Shown: piece by piece, positions 46,741-57,280 of the stretch
Layout of the letters: each line of letters starts with the position of its first letter
Numbering within the stretch: the first letter of the stretch is position 1
Assembly: GCA_028713975.1 (NCBI GenBank)
Contig: JAQTNE010000007.1
Coordinates: 1-64,000, forward strand
DNA length: 64,000 nucleotides
DNA from: Sulfuricella sp.
Lineage (GTDB): Bacteria; Pseudomonadota; Gammaproteobacteria; Burkholderiales; Sulfuricellaceae
Direction: 5' to 3'
Made by a program: the position numbers and the translations under genes
The notes under the pieces: generated by a model
What the model saw: only the letters and a program-made list of their open reading frames with translations
Databases searched by the model: none
Told to the model about the DNA's origin: nothing

Positions 46741-47391
46741 ATGAACCAGAATTCAACCCCCGCCCCCGATGTTTTGCTGCTGCTCGCCCCCGGCTGCCCG
46801 TACTGCCCGGCAATGCTGGAAAACCTGGGCAGACTGCTCAAGGAAAGCCGGATCGGGCGGCTGGAAGCGGTCAACCTTGCGGTTCACCCGGAGCGGGCGA
46901 CAGAGCTCGGTGCAAGGACGGTGCCGTGGGTAAGGATCGGCCCGTTCGAACTGGAGGGCGCGCTTACGCCCGGCGAACTGCGCCACTGGGCAGAACAGGC
47001 CGGCAGCCTCGACGGTATGGCGGATTATTTTTTCCAGATGCTGAAAAATGGCCGGCGCGCCAAGGTGGAGGAAATGGCGCGGCAGGAGCCCTCCCGGCTG
47101 CAAGCGCTGGTTCGCCTGATGCAAAGGCCGGACACCAGCATGGCGGTACGGATCGGGATCGGGGCGGTACTCGAGGAACTGCATGGCAGCGGATTCACCG
47201 AAGCAATGATCCCCGGCCTGGGGGCGCTGGCCAAGGATGGCGACGTTCTCACCCGCGCCGATGCCTGCCATTTCCTGTCGCTGATCGGCGCCCCGGAAGT
47301 GGCGCCTTATCTGCGCGCCTGCCTCGATGACGAGAGCCAGGAAGTGCGCGAAATTGCAGCCGAATCGCTGGAACAATTGGGACTAAAATGA
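46741..47391 (+). CDS. Thioredoxin-fold (CPYC) protein with HEAT-like repeats
   Basis: A 216-aa protein. The first about 85 residues look like a glutaredoxin/thioredoxin domain with GCPYCPAML and the cis-Pro loop RTVPWVRIG. The rest (about 120-216) has helical repeats, the last one APEVAPYLRACLDDESQEVREIAAESLEQLG, as in HEAT or PBS-lyase repeats that bind proteins. The redox partner is not known. Overlaps greB by ATGA. Confidence 0.75.
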   Translation: MNQNSTPAPDVLLLLAPGCPYCPAMLENLGRLLKESRIGRLEAVNLAVHPERATELGARTVPWVRIGPFELEGALTPGELRHWAEQAGSLDGMADYFFQMLKNGRRAKVEEMARQEPSRLQALVRLMQRPDTSMAVRIGIGAVLEELHGSGFTEAMIPGLGALAKDGDVLTRADACHFLSLIGAPEVAPYLRACLDDESQEVREIAAESLEQLGLK

Positions 47392-47951
47392 GCAAGGCAT
47401 TTACACGCGAAAATGACGACGCCGATGAAGAAGAACCGGCACCGGCGCAACAACTGCCGGCTGGCCTGAAAAACTACATCACCCCGGCGGGATACCAGCG
47501 TCTCAAGGATGAGTTCGACCAGCTATGGAGAGAGGAGCGCCCGGTGCTGGTGAAAACCATCACCTGGGCCGCTTCCAATGGCGACCGCTCGGAAAACGGC
47601 GATTACATCTACGGCAAGAAAAGGTTAAGGGAAATTGACCGGCGCATCCGTTTTCTGAGCAAGCATCTGGACAATGCCGAAGTGGTCGATCCGGCGCAGC
47701 GGGAGGATTGCGACCAGGTGTTCTTCGGCGCCACCGTGACCGTGTGCGGCCAGGATGGCGTGGATCGCACCTACAGTATCGTCGGCGTGGACGAGGCCGA
47801 CGTCGGGCGCGGCCGGATCAGTTGGGTTTCGCCGCTGGCGCGGGCGCTGATGAAAGCGCGCGAGGGCGATGTGGTCACACTGCAAACCCCCGGCGGGAAA
47901 GAAGAGCTGGATGTGGTGGAAATCCGCTATATGCCGTTGAATTTTAGCTGA
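47388..47951 (+). CDS. greB: GreB, transcript cleavage elongation factor
   Basis: A 187-aa Gre factor with an acidic N-terminal extension (ENDDADEEEP). The coiled-coil tip has NGDRSENGDYIYGKKRLREI with the acidic pair that directs RNA polymerase cleavage, and the C-terminal FKBP-like domain has ISWVSPLARALMKAREGD. GreB rather than GreA is indicated by the YGKKRLREIDRRIRFL signature. 8 bases overlap with the convergent hydrolase. Confidence 0.95.
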   Translation: MSKAFTRENDDADEEEPAPAQQLPAGLKNYITPAGYQRLKDEFDQLWREERPVLVKTITWAASNGDRSENGDYIYGKKRLREIDRRIRFLSKHLDNAEVVDPAQREDCDQVFFGATVTVCGQDGVDRTYSIVGVDEADVGRGRISWVSPLARALMKAREGDVVTLQTPGGKEELDVVEIRYMPLNFS

Positions 47952-48822
47952 TGCCGGTTTTTTGTCCGGTTGCCTGATCGAGAAAATCCACCAGATCGCC
48001 GGCATGGCGCTCCGCCTCATGAGTCGAGTCGTGGTTGCCGGCCAGGATCAGCAAACGAACCCGGTCACCGGGCCGTTGCGCGTAGATGGACAGGGCATCA
48101 TCAACGGGTACGGTGCTGTCATCGCGGCCATGCACCAGCAGCACCGGGCAGCTTATTTGCCGGATGGTGTGGCGCGGGGCGATGTCGTTGAAACGATGGC
48201 CGATAGCATGCTGGACATAGTGCAGCACATAACGGCCAAGAGGAAAGTAGGGGATGTGGTGGGCCGCCAGGAATCTCCGCATCATGCTTTCCGGATCGGC
48301 GAAAGCGGCGATGCTCACCACCGCGGCCAGATCGTGGCGTTGCGAAGCAACCAGAAGGGCGGCACCAGCCCCAACCGAATGTCCTAATGCAATCAGCCGG
48401 CTGGCATCCACGCCGGGTTGAAGCGCAAGCCAGTCGAGGGCATGCTCCAGGTCTTCGGCGAAACGCGGCAATGAAGAAAAATTGTCGCTATCGCTACGGC
48501 CATGATTGCGCGCGTCGAGCAGGAGCACGGCATAGCCCGCCTGCTGAAGGGGCAGCGCCAGCGGCAGCATCATTTCGGCATTGCCGCCCCAGCCATGCAG
48601 CACCGCAACTGCCGGAGCGGAATTGGAACTTGAAGAGGGAATGAACCAGGCGAACAGGCGTTTTCCGTTCTCCGTCGGAATCGAGACTTCCTGGCATGCC
48701 AGGCCGTATTGTCGCGGGCTGCCCTGTTCCACGACGCGCGGCGCACGGAAGCCGATGCGGATAAGCCAGGGGAAGGCCGCCGCAATGGCGGCAAGAATCA
48801 GTAATATAACCGCGGTCGTCAC
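47944..48822 (-). CDS. Alpha/beta hydrolase, membrane anchored
   Basis: A 292-aa protein with an N-terminal hydrophobic helix, then an alpha/beta hydrolase fold: oxyanion region LHGWGGNAEM, nucleophile elbow GHSVGAG, acid in VHGRDDSTVP and His in GNHDSTHE. Substrate unknown; similar proteins are annotated as serine aminopeptidase S33 or esterases. Confidence 0.87.
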   Translation of the reverse strand: MTTAVILLILAAIAAAFPWLIRIGFRAPRVVEQGSPRQYGLACQEVSIPTENGKRLFAWFIPSSSSNSAPAVAVLHGWGGNAEMMLPLALPLQQAGYAVLLLDARNHGRSDSDNFSSLPRFAEDLEHALDWLALQPGVDASRLIALGHSVGAGAALLVASQRHDLAAVVSIAAFADPESMMRRFLAAHHIPYFPLGRYVLHYVQHAIGHRFNDIAPRHTIRQISCPVLLVHGRDDSTVPVDDALSIYAQRPGDRVRLLILAGNHDSTHEAERHAGDLVDFLDQATGQKTGIS

Positions 48823-48865
48823 GATAGTCAGGATCGGCCTTTGTTACATGGCATTATACGCTGCC

Positions 48866-49285
48866 TCACAGGATTGGCAGCCCGTACAGCGACATCATGT
48901 AATTGGTAAATACCGGTATCTGGTCGGATTTTCCGGGGTTCTGCCGGTAGCGGATACGCACGTCGTCAAGCTTTTTCCGCATCAGGGATTGTGCCTCGGC
49001 GGTGCTGATCTTGTTGCGGTCGCGTTCCTCGGCAAGCTGGTGGTAATAACCGAACACCTCGTCATCGTAGAGATTCGCGCCAACCAGTTGGATACGCTTG
49101 ACGTTGAGACGGTCTGCGGCCTGCGCCTTGGTGATTTTATGCATCTTGACCATCCCGGCCAAGTACTCCCCTTCCTGCCGCAGCGTCTCCTGTCGCGTGT
49201 CGTTCCACGGCATCGTGGTCGCGCAGCCGGCCAAGGCTGCAACCAGGATGAGGGATTTTATTTTTTTAATGCTGCAGCCGGCCAT
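48866..49285 (-). CDS. Hypothetical lipoprotein
   Basis: A 139-aa protein with a lipobox LAGC after a short signal (SLILVAALAGC). The mature part is helical and charged, with YLAGMVKMHKITKAQAADRLN and KISTAEAQSLMRKKLDDVRI. No known domain recognised. The start is uncertain: ATG 49285 lies inside the 3' end of the ABC exporter gene with no clear Shine-Dalgarno, so translational coupling is likely. Confidence 0.65.
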   Translation of the reverse strand: MAGCSIKKIKSLILVAALAGCATTMPWNDTRQETLRQEGEYLAGMVKMHKITKAQAADRLNVKRIQLVGANLYDDEVFGYYHQLAEERDRNKISTAEAQSLMRKKLDDVRIRYRQNPGKSDQIPVFTNYMMSLYGLPIL

Positions 49286-51044
49286 ACAACCGGCTATACA
49301 GGCCGTCGTTTTTGATGAGATCGTCATGTACCCCTTCCTCGATAATCCGGCCATCGTCGAACACGTAGGCACGGTCAGCCTGTTTCACCGCGCTCAAACG
49401 ATGAGCGACGATCAGTGTAGTGCGATCTTTCAGGAACCCTCTCAGCGCTTCATGCAGCTTCGCTTCGGTTTCAGCATCGAGCGCCGAGGTGGCTTCGTCC
49501 AGGATTACCACCTGCGGGTCGGACAACACCATGCGGGCGATGGCCAAACGCTGGCGCTGCCCGCCCGAAAGCCGCACGCCCTGGCGACCGACGATAGCGT
49601 CAAGTGCGCCCGGCAGTTCGCGCACGGTGTCCGCCAATTGCGCCACTTCCAGCGCCTGCCACAACTGCGCGTCAGTCAGCTCGCGTCCCAGCGTCAGATT
49701 CATGCGTACCGTGTCATTGAACAGCGCGGGGTGCTGCAGCACCGTGGCGACATGGCTGCGCACCACCTCCATGCCGATTTCCGTCATCGGCACGCCATCG
49801 AAGCTCACCCTGCCGGAGGCAGGTGGATAAAGCCCGAGAATCACCTGCACCAGGGTCGATTTGCCGCCGCCGGAGGCACCCACCAGCGCCACCTTCTCGC
49901 CGGGGCGGATTTTCAGGCTGACCCCGTTCAACACCGGCGTCTCGCCGTAACTGAAGTGAACATCTTCCACCTCGACACCGACGGTGTGCTTGCCGGTGAA
50001 GGGGTTTTTCAGGTGCGGATAACAGGGTTCCTCCTTGAGTTCCAGCAGCCGGTTGATGCGCGTCAGCGCCGCCCTGGCGCCATAGTAGGCAAATTGGATG
50101 CCGAGGATTTCCTGCACTGGTGCCATCATAAACCAGAGATAACCGAACACCGCCATCATCTGGCCGACAGAAAGATTGGAATACACCACCATCAGCATGC
50201 TGATGGCGCGGAACACGTCGAAGCCAAACAGGAACACCATGAACGACAGCCGCCCGGCAGCATCGCTCTTCCATGAGAAAGCCGCGGCATGGGTGCGGAT
50301 GTCGCGTGCCGTGCCGATTACCCGCGCAATGTAATGCCGTTCGCGATTGATGGCGCGAATTTGCTGGATCGCATCCAGGGTTTCGGTGAGCGCCTGCTGG
50401 AACAGCTCGAAAGCGCTGTTTTCCCGCTTCTTCAAATCCTTTACCCGCTTGCCCAGCACCGTGGTGAAATAAATCACCGCAGGATTGAGCAGCAGGATGA
50501 ACAACGCCAGCTTCCAGTGCATCCACAACAGGATGATTGCCGTGCCGGCAACGCTTAGCACCGCGACCAGGAACTTCGAAACCGACGCCCCGATAAAATT
50601 GTCGACCGCATCGAGGTCCTTGACGAAATGCGAGGCCACTGCACCGCTGCCCAGCGTTTCATACTCGGACATGGCGATACGCGACAGGCGCAGCAGCATC
50701 TGTTCGCGCATGCGGAAAATCACATCCTTGGCAATCAGAGTGAAATTGCGCCCCTGCCACACGCCCAGGATCAGCGCCGTCAGCCGCAGCATCAGCGTAA
50801 CCGCCAGCACCGCGCCGATATACAGCACCGGGCCGTGCCAGCGGTCAGAAAAAAGACCATTGGCCAGCGCCACCAGCCGCCCGGGCTGGTGCAGCAAAAC
50901 TTCGTCAACCAGCAGGGGCATCAGCAAGGGAATCGGCACGCTCGCCACTGCCGCCAGGATAGCGACAATGTGAGCGGTAATCAGGCCCTTCCGGTGCTCG
51001 CGAACGATGGCAAGGATGGAGAACCAGGTATAGGCGGCGGGCAT
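49266..51044 (-). CDS. ABC exporter, fused permease and ATPase (MsbA/HlyB-like)
   Basis: A 592-aa half-transporter: N-terminal membrane domain with about six helices (residues 15-320), C-terminal ATPase with GASGGGKSTLVQVIL, signature LSGGQRQRLAIARM, VVILDEATSALD and the His switch IVAHRLSAV. It has no N-terminal C39 peptidase domain. Substrate cannot be told; a lipoprotein gene overlaps its end. A hairpin repeat lies upstream. Confidence 0.9.
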   Translation of the reverse strand: MPAAYTWFSILAIVREHRKGLITAHIVAILAAVASVPIPLLMPLLVDEVLLHQPGRLVALANGLFSDRWHGPVLYIGAVLAVTLMLRLTALILGVWQGRNFTLIAKDVIFRMREQMLLRLSRIAMSEYETLGSGAVASHFVKDLDAVDNFIGASVSKFLVAVLSVAGTAIILLWMHWKLALFILLLNPAVIYFTTVLGKRVKDLKKRENSAFELFQQALTETLDAIQQIRAINRERHYIARVIGTARDIRTHAAAFSWKSDAAGRLSFMVFLFGFDVFRAISMLMVVYSNLSVGQMMAVFGYLWFMMAPVQEILGIQFAYYGARAALTRINRLLELKEEPCYPHLKNPFTGKHTVGVEVEDVHFSYGETPVLNGVSLKIRPGEKVALVGASGGGKSTLVQVILGLYPPASGRVSFDGVPMTEIGMEVVRSHVATVLQHPALFNDTVRMNLTLGRELTDAQLWQALEVAQLADTVRELPGALDAIVGRQGVRLSGGQRQRLAIARMVLSDPQVVILDEATSALDAETEAKLHEALRGFLKDRTTLIVAHRLSAVKQADRAYVFDDGRIIEEGVHDDLIKNDGLYSRLYGRLQH

Positions 51045-51054
51045 AATCTATTGA

Positions 51055-51130
51055 ACCGCAAAGGCGCTAAGGCGCAAAGAAAATAAAGGATAGCCTTTGC
51101 GTAATCTCTGCGTCTTTGCGCCTCTGCGGT
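51055..51130. repeat. Hairpin repeat, ACCGCAGAGG family (copy 5)
   Basis: 26-base arms (ACCGCAAAGGCGCTAAGGCG at 51055-51074 continuing to 51080, and 51105-51130) pair at most positions. It fills the gap between the ABC exporter and the cyclophilin gene. Confidence 0.8.
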
Positions 51131-51158
51131 GAGATGGTTTTTGCATGCCAGATCCAGA

Positions 51159-51725
51159 TTATGGCAGCAGCTTGACCTCTTCGATCACCACATTTTCCAG
51201 CGGCACGTCGGAAGGCAGCGGATCGCGCGGACCGGTGCGCACCTTGGCGATTTTCGACACCACTTCCTGCCCTTTCACCACCTTGCCGAACACCGCATAA
51301 CCCCATCCCTGCCCTTTTGGCACGGTGTGATCCAGGAAAACATTGTCCTTCAGGTTGATGAAGAATTGCGCCGTGGCGGAATGCGGGTCATTGGTGCGCG
51401 CCATGGCAATGGTGTAGACCTTGTTTTTCAGCCCGTTGGTGGCCTCGTTCCGGATCGGATAGAAGGTTTCCTTTTCCCTCAGGTTGGTATCGAAGCCGCC
51501 GCCCTGGATCATGAAATTGTCGATCACGCGGTGAAATACGGTGCCCTTGTAGTGACCATTTTTGACGTAACGCAGAAAATTCTCCACCGTCTTCGGCGCC
51601 TTGTCCGGATAGAGTTCAAGTGTGAAGCTGCCGAGGTTGGTCTTCATTTCCACCATCGGGTTGGCAGCTTGGGCGCCGAAGGAAAACAACAAGCCGAGGA
51701 GAAAAGCGAATAGCCGGAATTTCAT
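51159..51725 (-). CDS. Periplasmic cyclophilin-type peptidyl-prolyl isomerase
   Basis: A 188-aa PPIase with a signal peptide (MKFRLFAFLLGLLFSFGAQA). Cyclophilin motifs: FHRVIDNFMIQGG (active-site Arg and Phe), TAQFFINLKDN and GYAVFGKVVKG. Close to PpiA of E. coli. It catalyses proline cis/trans change in exported proteins. GGAG lies 9 bases before the ATG. Confidence 0.95.
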   Translation of the reverse strand: MKFRLFAFLLGLLFSFGAQAANPMVEMKTNLGSFTLELYPDKAPKTVENFLRYVKNGHYKGTVFHRVIDNFMIQGGGFDTNLREKETFYPIRNEATNGLKNKVYTIAMARTNDPHSATAQFFINLKDNVFLDHTVPKGQGWGYAVFGKVVKGQEVVSKIAKVRTGPRDPLPSDVPLENVVIEEVKLLP

Positions 51726-51760
51726 TGATTACCACTCCAAATTAAGTCAAAAAAAACGGG

Positions 51761-52654
51761 TTATTTAATATGATAAAACCTGCCCGCCAGGGTCTGCCCT
51801 TTCAGGCTGTCGAAGCGGCTGTCCACGGCTTCGCCCAGTTTGGCGAGACGTTCGTCGGGATGAGGGTGGGTCTTGAACAGCAGTGCCACGCTGCTGTCCG
51901 CGCCGCCGACATGGCCGATCTGCTGCAGCACCTCGGGCAAAGCGAAGGCATCGTAGCCAGCGCGCGCTGCCAGCACCATGGCAATGCGGTCGGCCTCGAA
52001 CTCGGCGCCCTTGTCGAGAGAGCGCGAAACGATCTCCGCGCCGCTGCCGATCAGCCCCTGAACACTGCTGTTGCCTCCGCCCGCCTTCGCGGCCAGGAGT
52101 TTGCCGCCGAAGTCCACCATCTTGCTTTGTTGCAGGATTTTCAGGTGATGCTTGCGGATGACGTGGCCGATTTCGTGCCCCAGGACGCCAGCCAGATCCG
52201 CCTCATTCTGCAGTAACCGGTAAAGTCCGCGGGTAACAAAAATATAACCGCCCGGCGCGGCGAAGGCGTTGATGTCATTTGATTCGATCACGCCGAAATG
52301 CCACTCCAGATCGGGGCGCTCGCTCTGGCTGGCAACCCAGCGTCCGACATTGTTGACGTATTTCTGCAACTGCCGGTCTTTAACCAGGGGGGAAGCGCCC
52401 AGCAGGTTACCGGCAATTTGCTGCCCGATTGCCGCCTCTTCCGGCTCGGAGCATCCGGCCATCCCCGTCACCATGTCGATACCGCTTTTGAGCAAATCCG
52501 CAGCGGATGACGGTTGCTGTCCCTGTTGCTGCGGTTTCTGCACCTGCTGTCCCGCCGCATTCAGCATCTGTCCCAAATCAAAGGCGTGAGCCGCACCAGC
52601 GCATAGCATCAGGCTGAGGCAGCAGGCAAGAGGGGTGCGCATCCGGGTTACCAT
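51761..52654 (-). CDS. M48-family zinc metalloprotease, exported
   Basis: A 297-aa protein with a signal peptide (PLACCLSLMLCAGAAHA) and an M48 domain. The zinc motif is HEIGHVIRKHH, with the third ligand in KGAEFEADRIA. Related to BepA/LoiP, which act in outer-membrane quality control. The start at 52654 has AAGGAGA 6 bases upstream and overlaps the SH3 gene stop. It is the last gene of the CHASE2-SH3-M48 operon. Confidence 0.92.
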   Translation of the reverse strand: MVTRMRTPLACCLSLMLCAGAAHAFDLGQMLNAAGQQVQKPQQQGQQPSSAADLLKSGIDMVTGMAGCSEPEEAAIGQQIAGNLLGASPLVKDRQLQKYVNNVGRWVASQSERPDLEWHFGVIESNDINAFAAPGGYIFVTRGLYRLLQNEADLAGVLGHEIGHVIRKHHLKILQQSKMVDFGGKLLAAKAGGGNSSVQGLIGSGAEIVSRSLDKGAEFEADRIAMVLAARAGYDAFALPEVLQQIGHVGGADSSVALLFKTHPHPDERLAKLGEAVDSRFDSLKGQTLAGRFYHIK

Positions 52655-53202
52655 GAGCCGTCTCCTTTGCCGGATGACTGCACAGTCGCCGGTTCCGGCA
52701 GATATTCCACCTGCTGGGGAACCAGCTTGCCCTTGGCGGCGAATGCCTGCGCGTCCTGTTTGCTGGTGAGGAAAGATTTGGCGAGATTCAGTTCTTTCCC
52801 ATTGAATTTTGCCGACTTGAGTTCTTCTTCATTAAGGCCACGAACGCCCGTGGTGGCGACCACCTGCCCTGTGCCGGCACGGCCTGATGCCAAGCCCAGC
52901 AGGCCCGCAACTTCACCACCGGCGGAAGCCTTTTGCGCGTCGCCGCGGCGAATACTCAACATGCGCACCCAACCGGCGCCCTTGACGCTTTTTATCTGGA
53001 ACCAGCCCCCGTCCTTCTTGATGATTTCAACCTTGTCGCCGGGTGCCAGCGTGCCGATGGTCTGCGCATCGCTGAACGGTTCACCCTTGATGTTATCGGC
53101 CTTGATCGCCGCGCCGCCAGTTGCGGCATGAACGCCCGTTGCGGCCAGCAGCAGCGCCGCCAGCAATATGCCATGAAAAATTTGCCGACCCATATCCGTC
53201 AT
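52648..53202 (-). CDS. Exported bacterial SH3-domain protein
   Basis: A 184-aa protein with a signal peptide (QIFHGILLAALLLAATGVHA) and a bacterial SH3 domain (PFSDAQTIGTLAPGDKVEII, GGWFQIKSVKGAGWVRM). The C-terminal part has no known fold and is rich in Lys and Gln. GGGAGGA lies 5 bases before the ATG, which overlaps the CHASE2 stop by ATGA. Such domains bind wall peptides; here it may feed or hold the M48 protease. Confidence 0.85.
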   Translation of the reverse strand: MTDMGRQIFHGILLAALLLAATGVHAATGGAAIKADNIKGEPFSDAQTIGTLAPGDKVEIIKKDGGWFQIKSVKGAGWVRMLSIRRGDAQKASAGGEVAGLLGLASGRAGTGQVVATTGVRGLNEEELKSAKFNGKELNLAKSFLTSKQDAQAFAAKGKLVPQQVEYLPEPATVQSSGKGDGSW

Positions 53203-54908
53203 GAATCCTCCCGGTTTTTTGACTGCTCCCAACGTAGCAGCGCGTCGGCAAATAATGCGCGCCATTCCGTCCGCGCTTTCTCGCCGCCCTCGATGGGAGC
53301 CTCGTGGACAAACCACTCGGCACCATTATCCGCATATGCGCCGTTCTTTTGCAAGAGCGGCCCGAGCGCCTGCGAGAGCACCTCGATATCGCGGGAAATC
53401 TGCCCGCGCCGATCCGCGTCATCTTCCTGGCAAACCCATGAAATCGCCAAAGTGTTCTCGAGTAGCGCCCACAGGCCTTTTTGCCGCCCCTTCAGCATTT
53501 CGACGCTTTTCGGCGCACCTTTTGTTTTTTCCAAGCCTTTGCGAACTTTTTCCCAGGCGCGCTCGCCCATGATCTGCTCGTGCCCATCGAGGCGGATCAG
53601 CATGAGAACGGCGTACTGATTACCGCCGTGATTCTGGGAGGTGCGCACTGAATTTTTTTCCAGTGCCCGACCGGTAGCCAGGGCATAAAGCCTGGCGATA
53701 GTAAAATAAGCCAGGCCGATCGTCACCGGGCCGGTGAGGTTGATGTAGGTGGTGGTAAGGTTGATGCTGGCGTAGGAAATGGCGATCAGGATGAACTGCG
53801 AAGCGCCAAACAACGCATTGAATTTGTCCTGTCCAACCCCGCGGTAGAACCCCCAGGCGGTTGCCCATACCATGGCGAGCGTCAACAGCAGATAGGCAAT
53901 GCGGGCATCGGGAAAGCGCAGGTAGTCGCCGTGTTTGAGATTGTCGATGGCGGTGGCGAGAATTTCCACACCGGGATGCATCCGGCTCAGCGGCGTCGGC
54001 TTGACGTCGAACAGGCTGGGCGCGGTCGAGCCGATGATCACGATTTTGCCTTTGAACTCGTCCTGGGGGCGTTTCTTGTTTTTGCTCGCCATGTCGGTGT
54101 AAACATCGGAAAAACTCACCGTATGATAGGAAAAAGGCTTGCCGCGCCAATTGAGGAGGAATCTTTGCGCATCGGGCTGGGCAAACCCCAGCTCAGTGGC
54201 AACGCGCAGGGGCAGCGAAGGGATTTTCCAGCCGTAATCGTCAAGGTACGCCAGGTATTGGCGCACGATACCGTCGGCATCGGGATAAATATTGTGCAGG
54301 CCCAGCCTGCCGCCCTGCAGTATGGATTTGAAGGGCGGCAGCACGACCGCCACCGTGGCGTCGCGATCAGCTTCCCCATCAATGGCTGCCACACCGGGAA
54401 TCATGCCCGGCTTGATCTGGCTCAGGCGGTCGTCTGCCGGGTCAAGCCGCAGCATCGGGAAAAAAGTGTTGCCGGTGGCGGCAATAGCGGCGTTGAAATA
54501 GGCATCGCTGTCCGGGTTGTATACGTCCGGATCGCTGAACAGGATATCGAACACCACGGCCTTCGGCTGCTGCTTCTCCAACTGCTCGACAAACTCCCCC
54601 AACACTTGCCGCGGCCACGGCCAGCGACCATATTCCCCGGCCATAGCGGCAAGGCTCGCCTCATTGATGTCAACGATAACGATGTCCCTGTCGGGCTTGG
54701 GCACGACCACGCGATAGCGCACCATCATGTCGAATGTCGCCTGCCTCATGTCGGTCGCGAGATGCAGAAAAAATACGTCGAGCAGGATCGCTGCGCTGAA
54801 CAGCGCCGCCAGGTAGAGGTAAAAATTATTCTTCCACTTTCTTGCCAGAAAAGTGGAAAGATTATTCAGGATGGCCCTGAAACGGTGAGAGAGGTGGAGG
54901 GGTCTCAT
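53199..54908 (-). CDS. CHASE2-domain membrane sensor with unknown output domain
   Basis: A 569-aa protein: transmembrane helix near residues 30-50, a periplasmic CHASE2 domain (about 55-330; DIVIVDINEASLAAMA, FDILFSDPDVYNPD, IVIIGSTAPSLFD), three transmembrane segments (about 335-430), and a cytosolic C-terminal part of about 130 residues. CHASE2 usually controls cyclases, kinases or phosphodiesterases. No such catalytic motif is visible here; LMLIRLDGHEQIMGERAW may be a decayed nucleotide-cyclase-like fold. The operon with SH3 and M48 proteins suggests a cell-envelope response. Confidence 0.85.
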   Translation of the reverse strand: MRPLHLSHRFRAILNNLSTFLARKWKNNFYLYLAALFSAAILLDVFFLHLATDMRQATFDMMVRYRVVVPKPDRDIVIVDINEASLAAMAGEYGRWPWPRQVLGEFVEQLEKQQPKAVVFDILFSDPDVYNPDSDAYFNAAIAATGNTFFPMLRLDPADDRLSQIKPGMIPGVAAIDGEADRDATVAVVLPPFKSILQGGRLGLHNIYPDADGIVRQYLAYLDDYGWKIPSLPLRVATELGFAQPDAQRFLLNWRGKPFSYHTVSFSDVYTDMASKNKKRPQDEFKGKIVIIGSTAPSLFDVKPTPLSRMHPGVEILATAIDNLKHGDYLRFPDARIAYLLLTLAMVWATAWGFYRGVGQDKFNALFGASQFILIAISYASINLTTTYINLTGPVTIGLAYFTIARLYALATGRALEKNSVRTSQNHGGNQYAVLMLIRLDGHEQIMGERAWEKVRKGLEKTKGAPKSVEMLKGRQKGLWALLENTLAISWVCQEDDADRRGQISRDIEVLSQALGPLLQKNGAYADNGAEWFVHEAPIEGGEKARTEWRALFADALLRWEQSKNREDS

Positions 54909-55180
54909 GGAAGGATTATGTCATGAAGCCTTGTTCTTTTGATTCTGCCGTGTTCCGGACGTCGCCATTGCGCGCCAGGAATTTATTTCCCCGCGGTTTT
55001 TTTCCTGCATTGCTCGACATACCCATCCAGCTTTTCTTTAACCGGCTGGCTGACGTTATTAAACGATCACCGACTAAAGATTGTTGTCATCTCAACTTTT
55101 TATTATGCGAATATCGGATCAACAAACTATGGAAAAGCGTTGCTGTACCGCTACTGTACTTCTTGGGGGTATGAAAGACA
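54909..55180. other. Gap between CHASE2 operon and tRNA terminator
   Basis: No gene, repeat or RNA could be supported. The region before 54920 likely holds the promoter of the CHASE2 operon. Short frames at 54923-55174 lack homology or a ribosome-binding site. Confidence 0.5.
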
Positions 55181-55214
55181 AATGGGCTATGCTGAAACAG
55201 CATAGCCCATTTGC
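55181..55214 (-). terminator. Terminator behind the tRNA gene
   Basis: AAATGGGCTATGCTG and its exact complement form a 15-bp stem with an AAA loop (TTT on the minus strand), followed on the minus strand by TGTCTTTC. Confidence 0.75.
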
Positions 55215-55219
55215 TTTTA

Positions 55220-55296
<77 letters not shown>

Positions 55297-55332
55297 GAAA
55301 AACTGCCTCGCGGCTGCGATGCCTGGCCCGGC

Positions 55333-57213
<1,881 letters not shown>

Positions 57214-57280
57214 AACATTCTGTTCCTGCTGAGGATTTCATTGCAAAAAAATTTCCGAATTATACACCATTTTCGGACGT

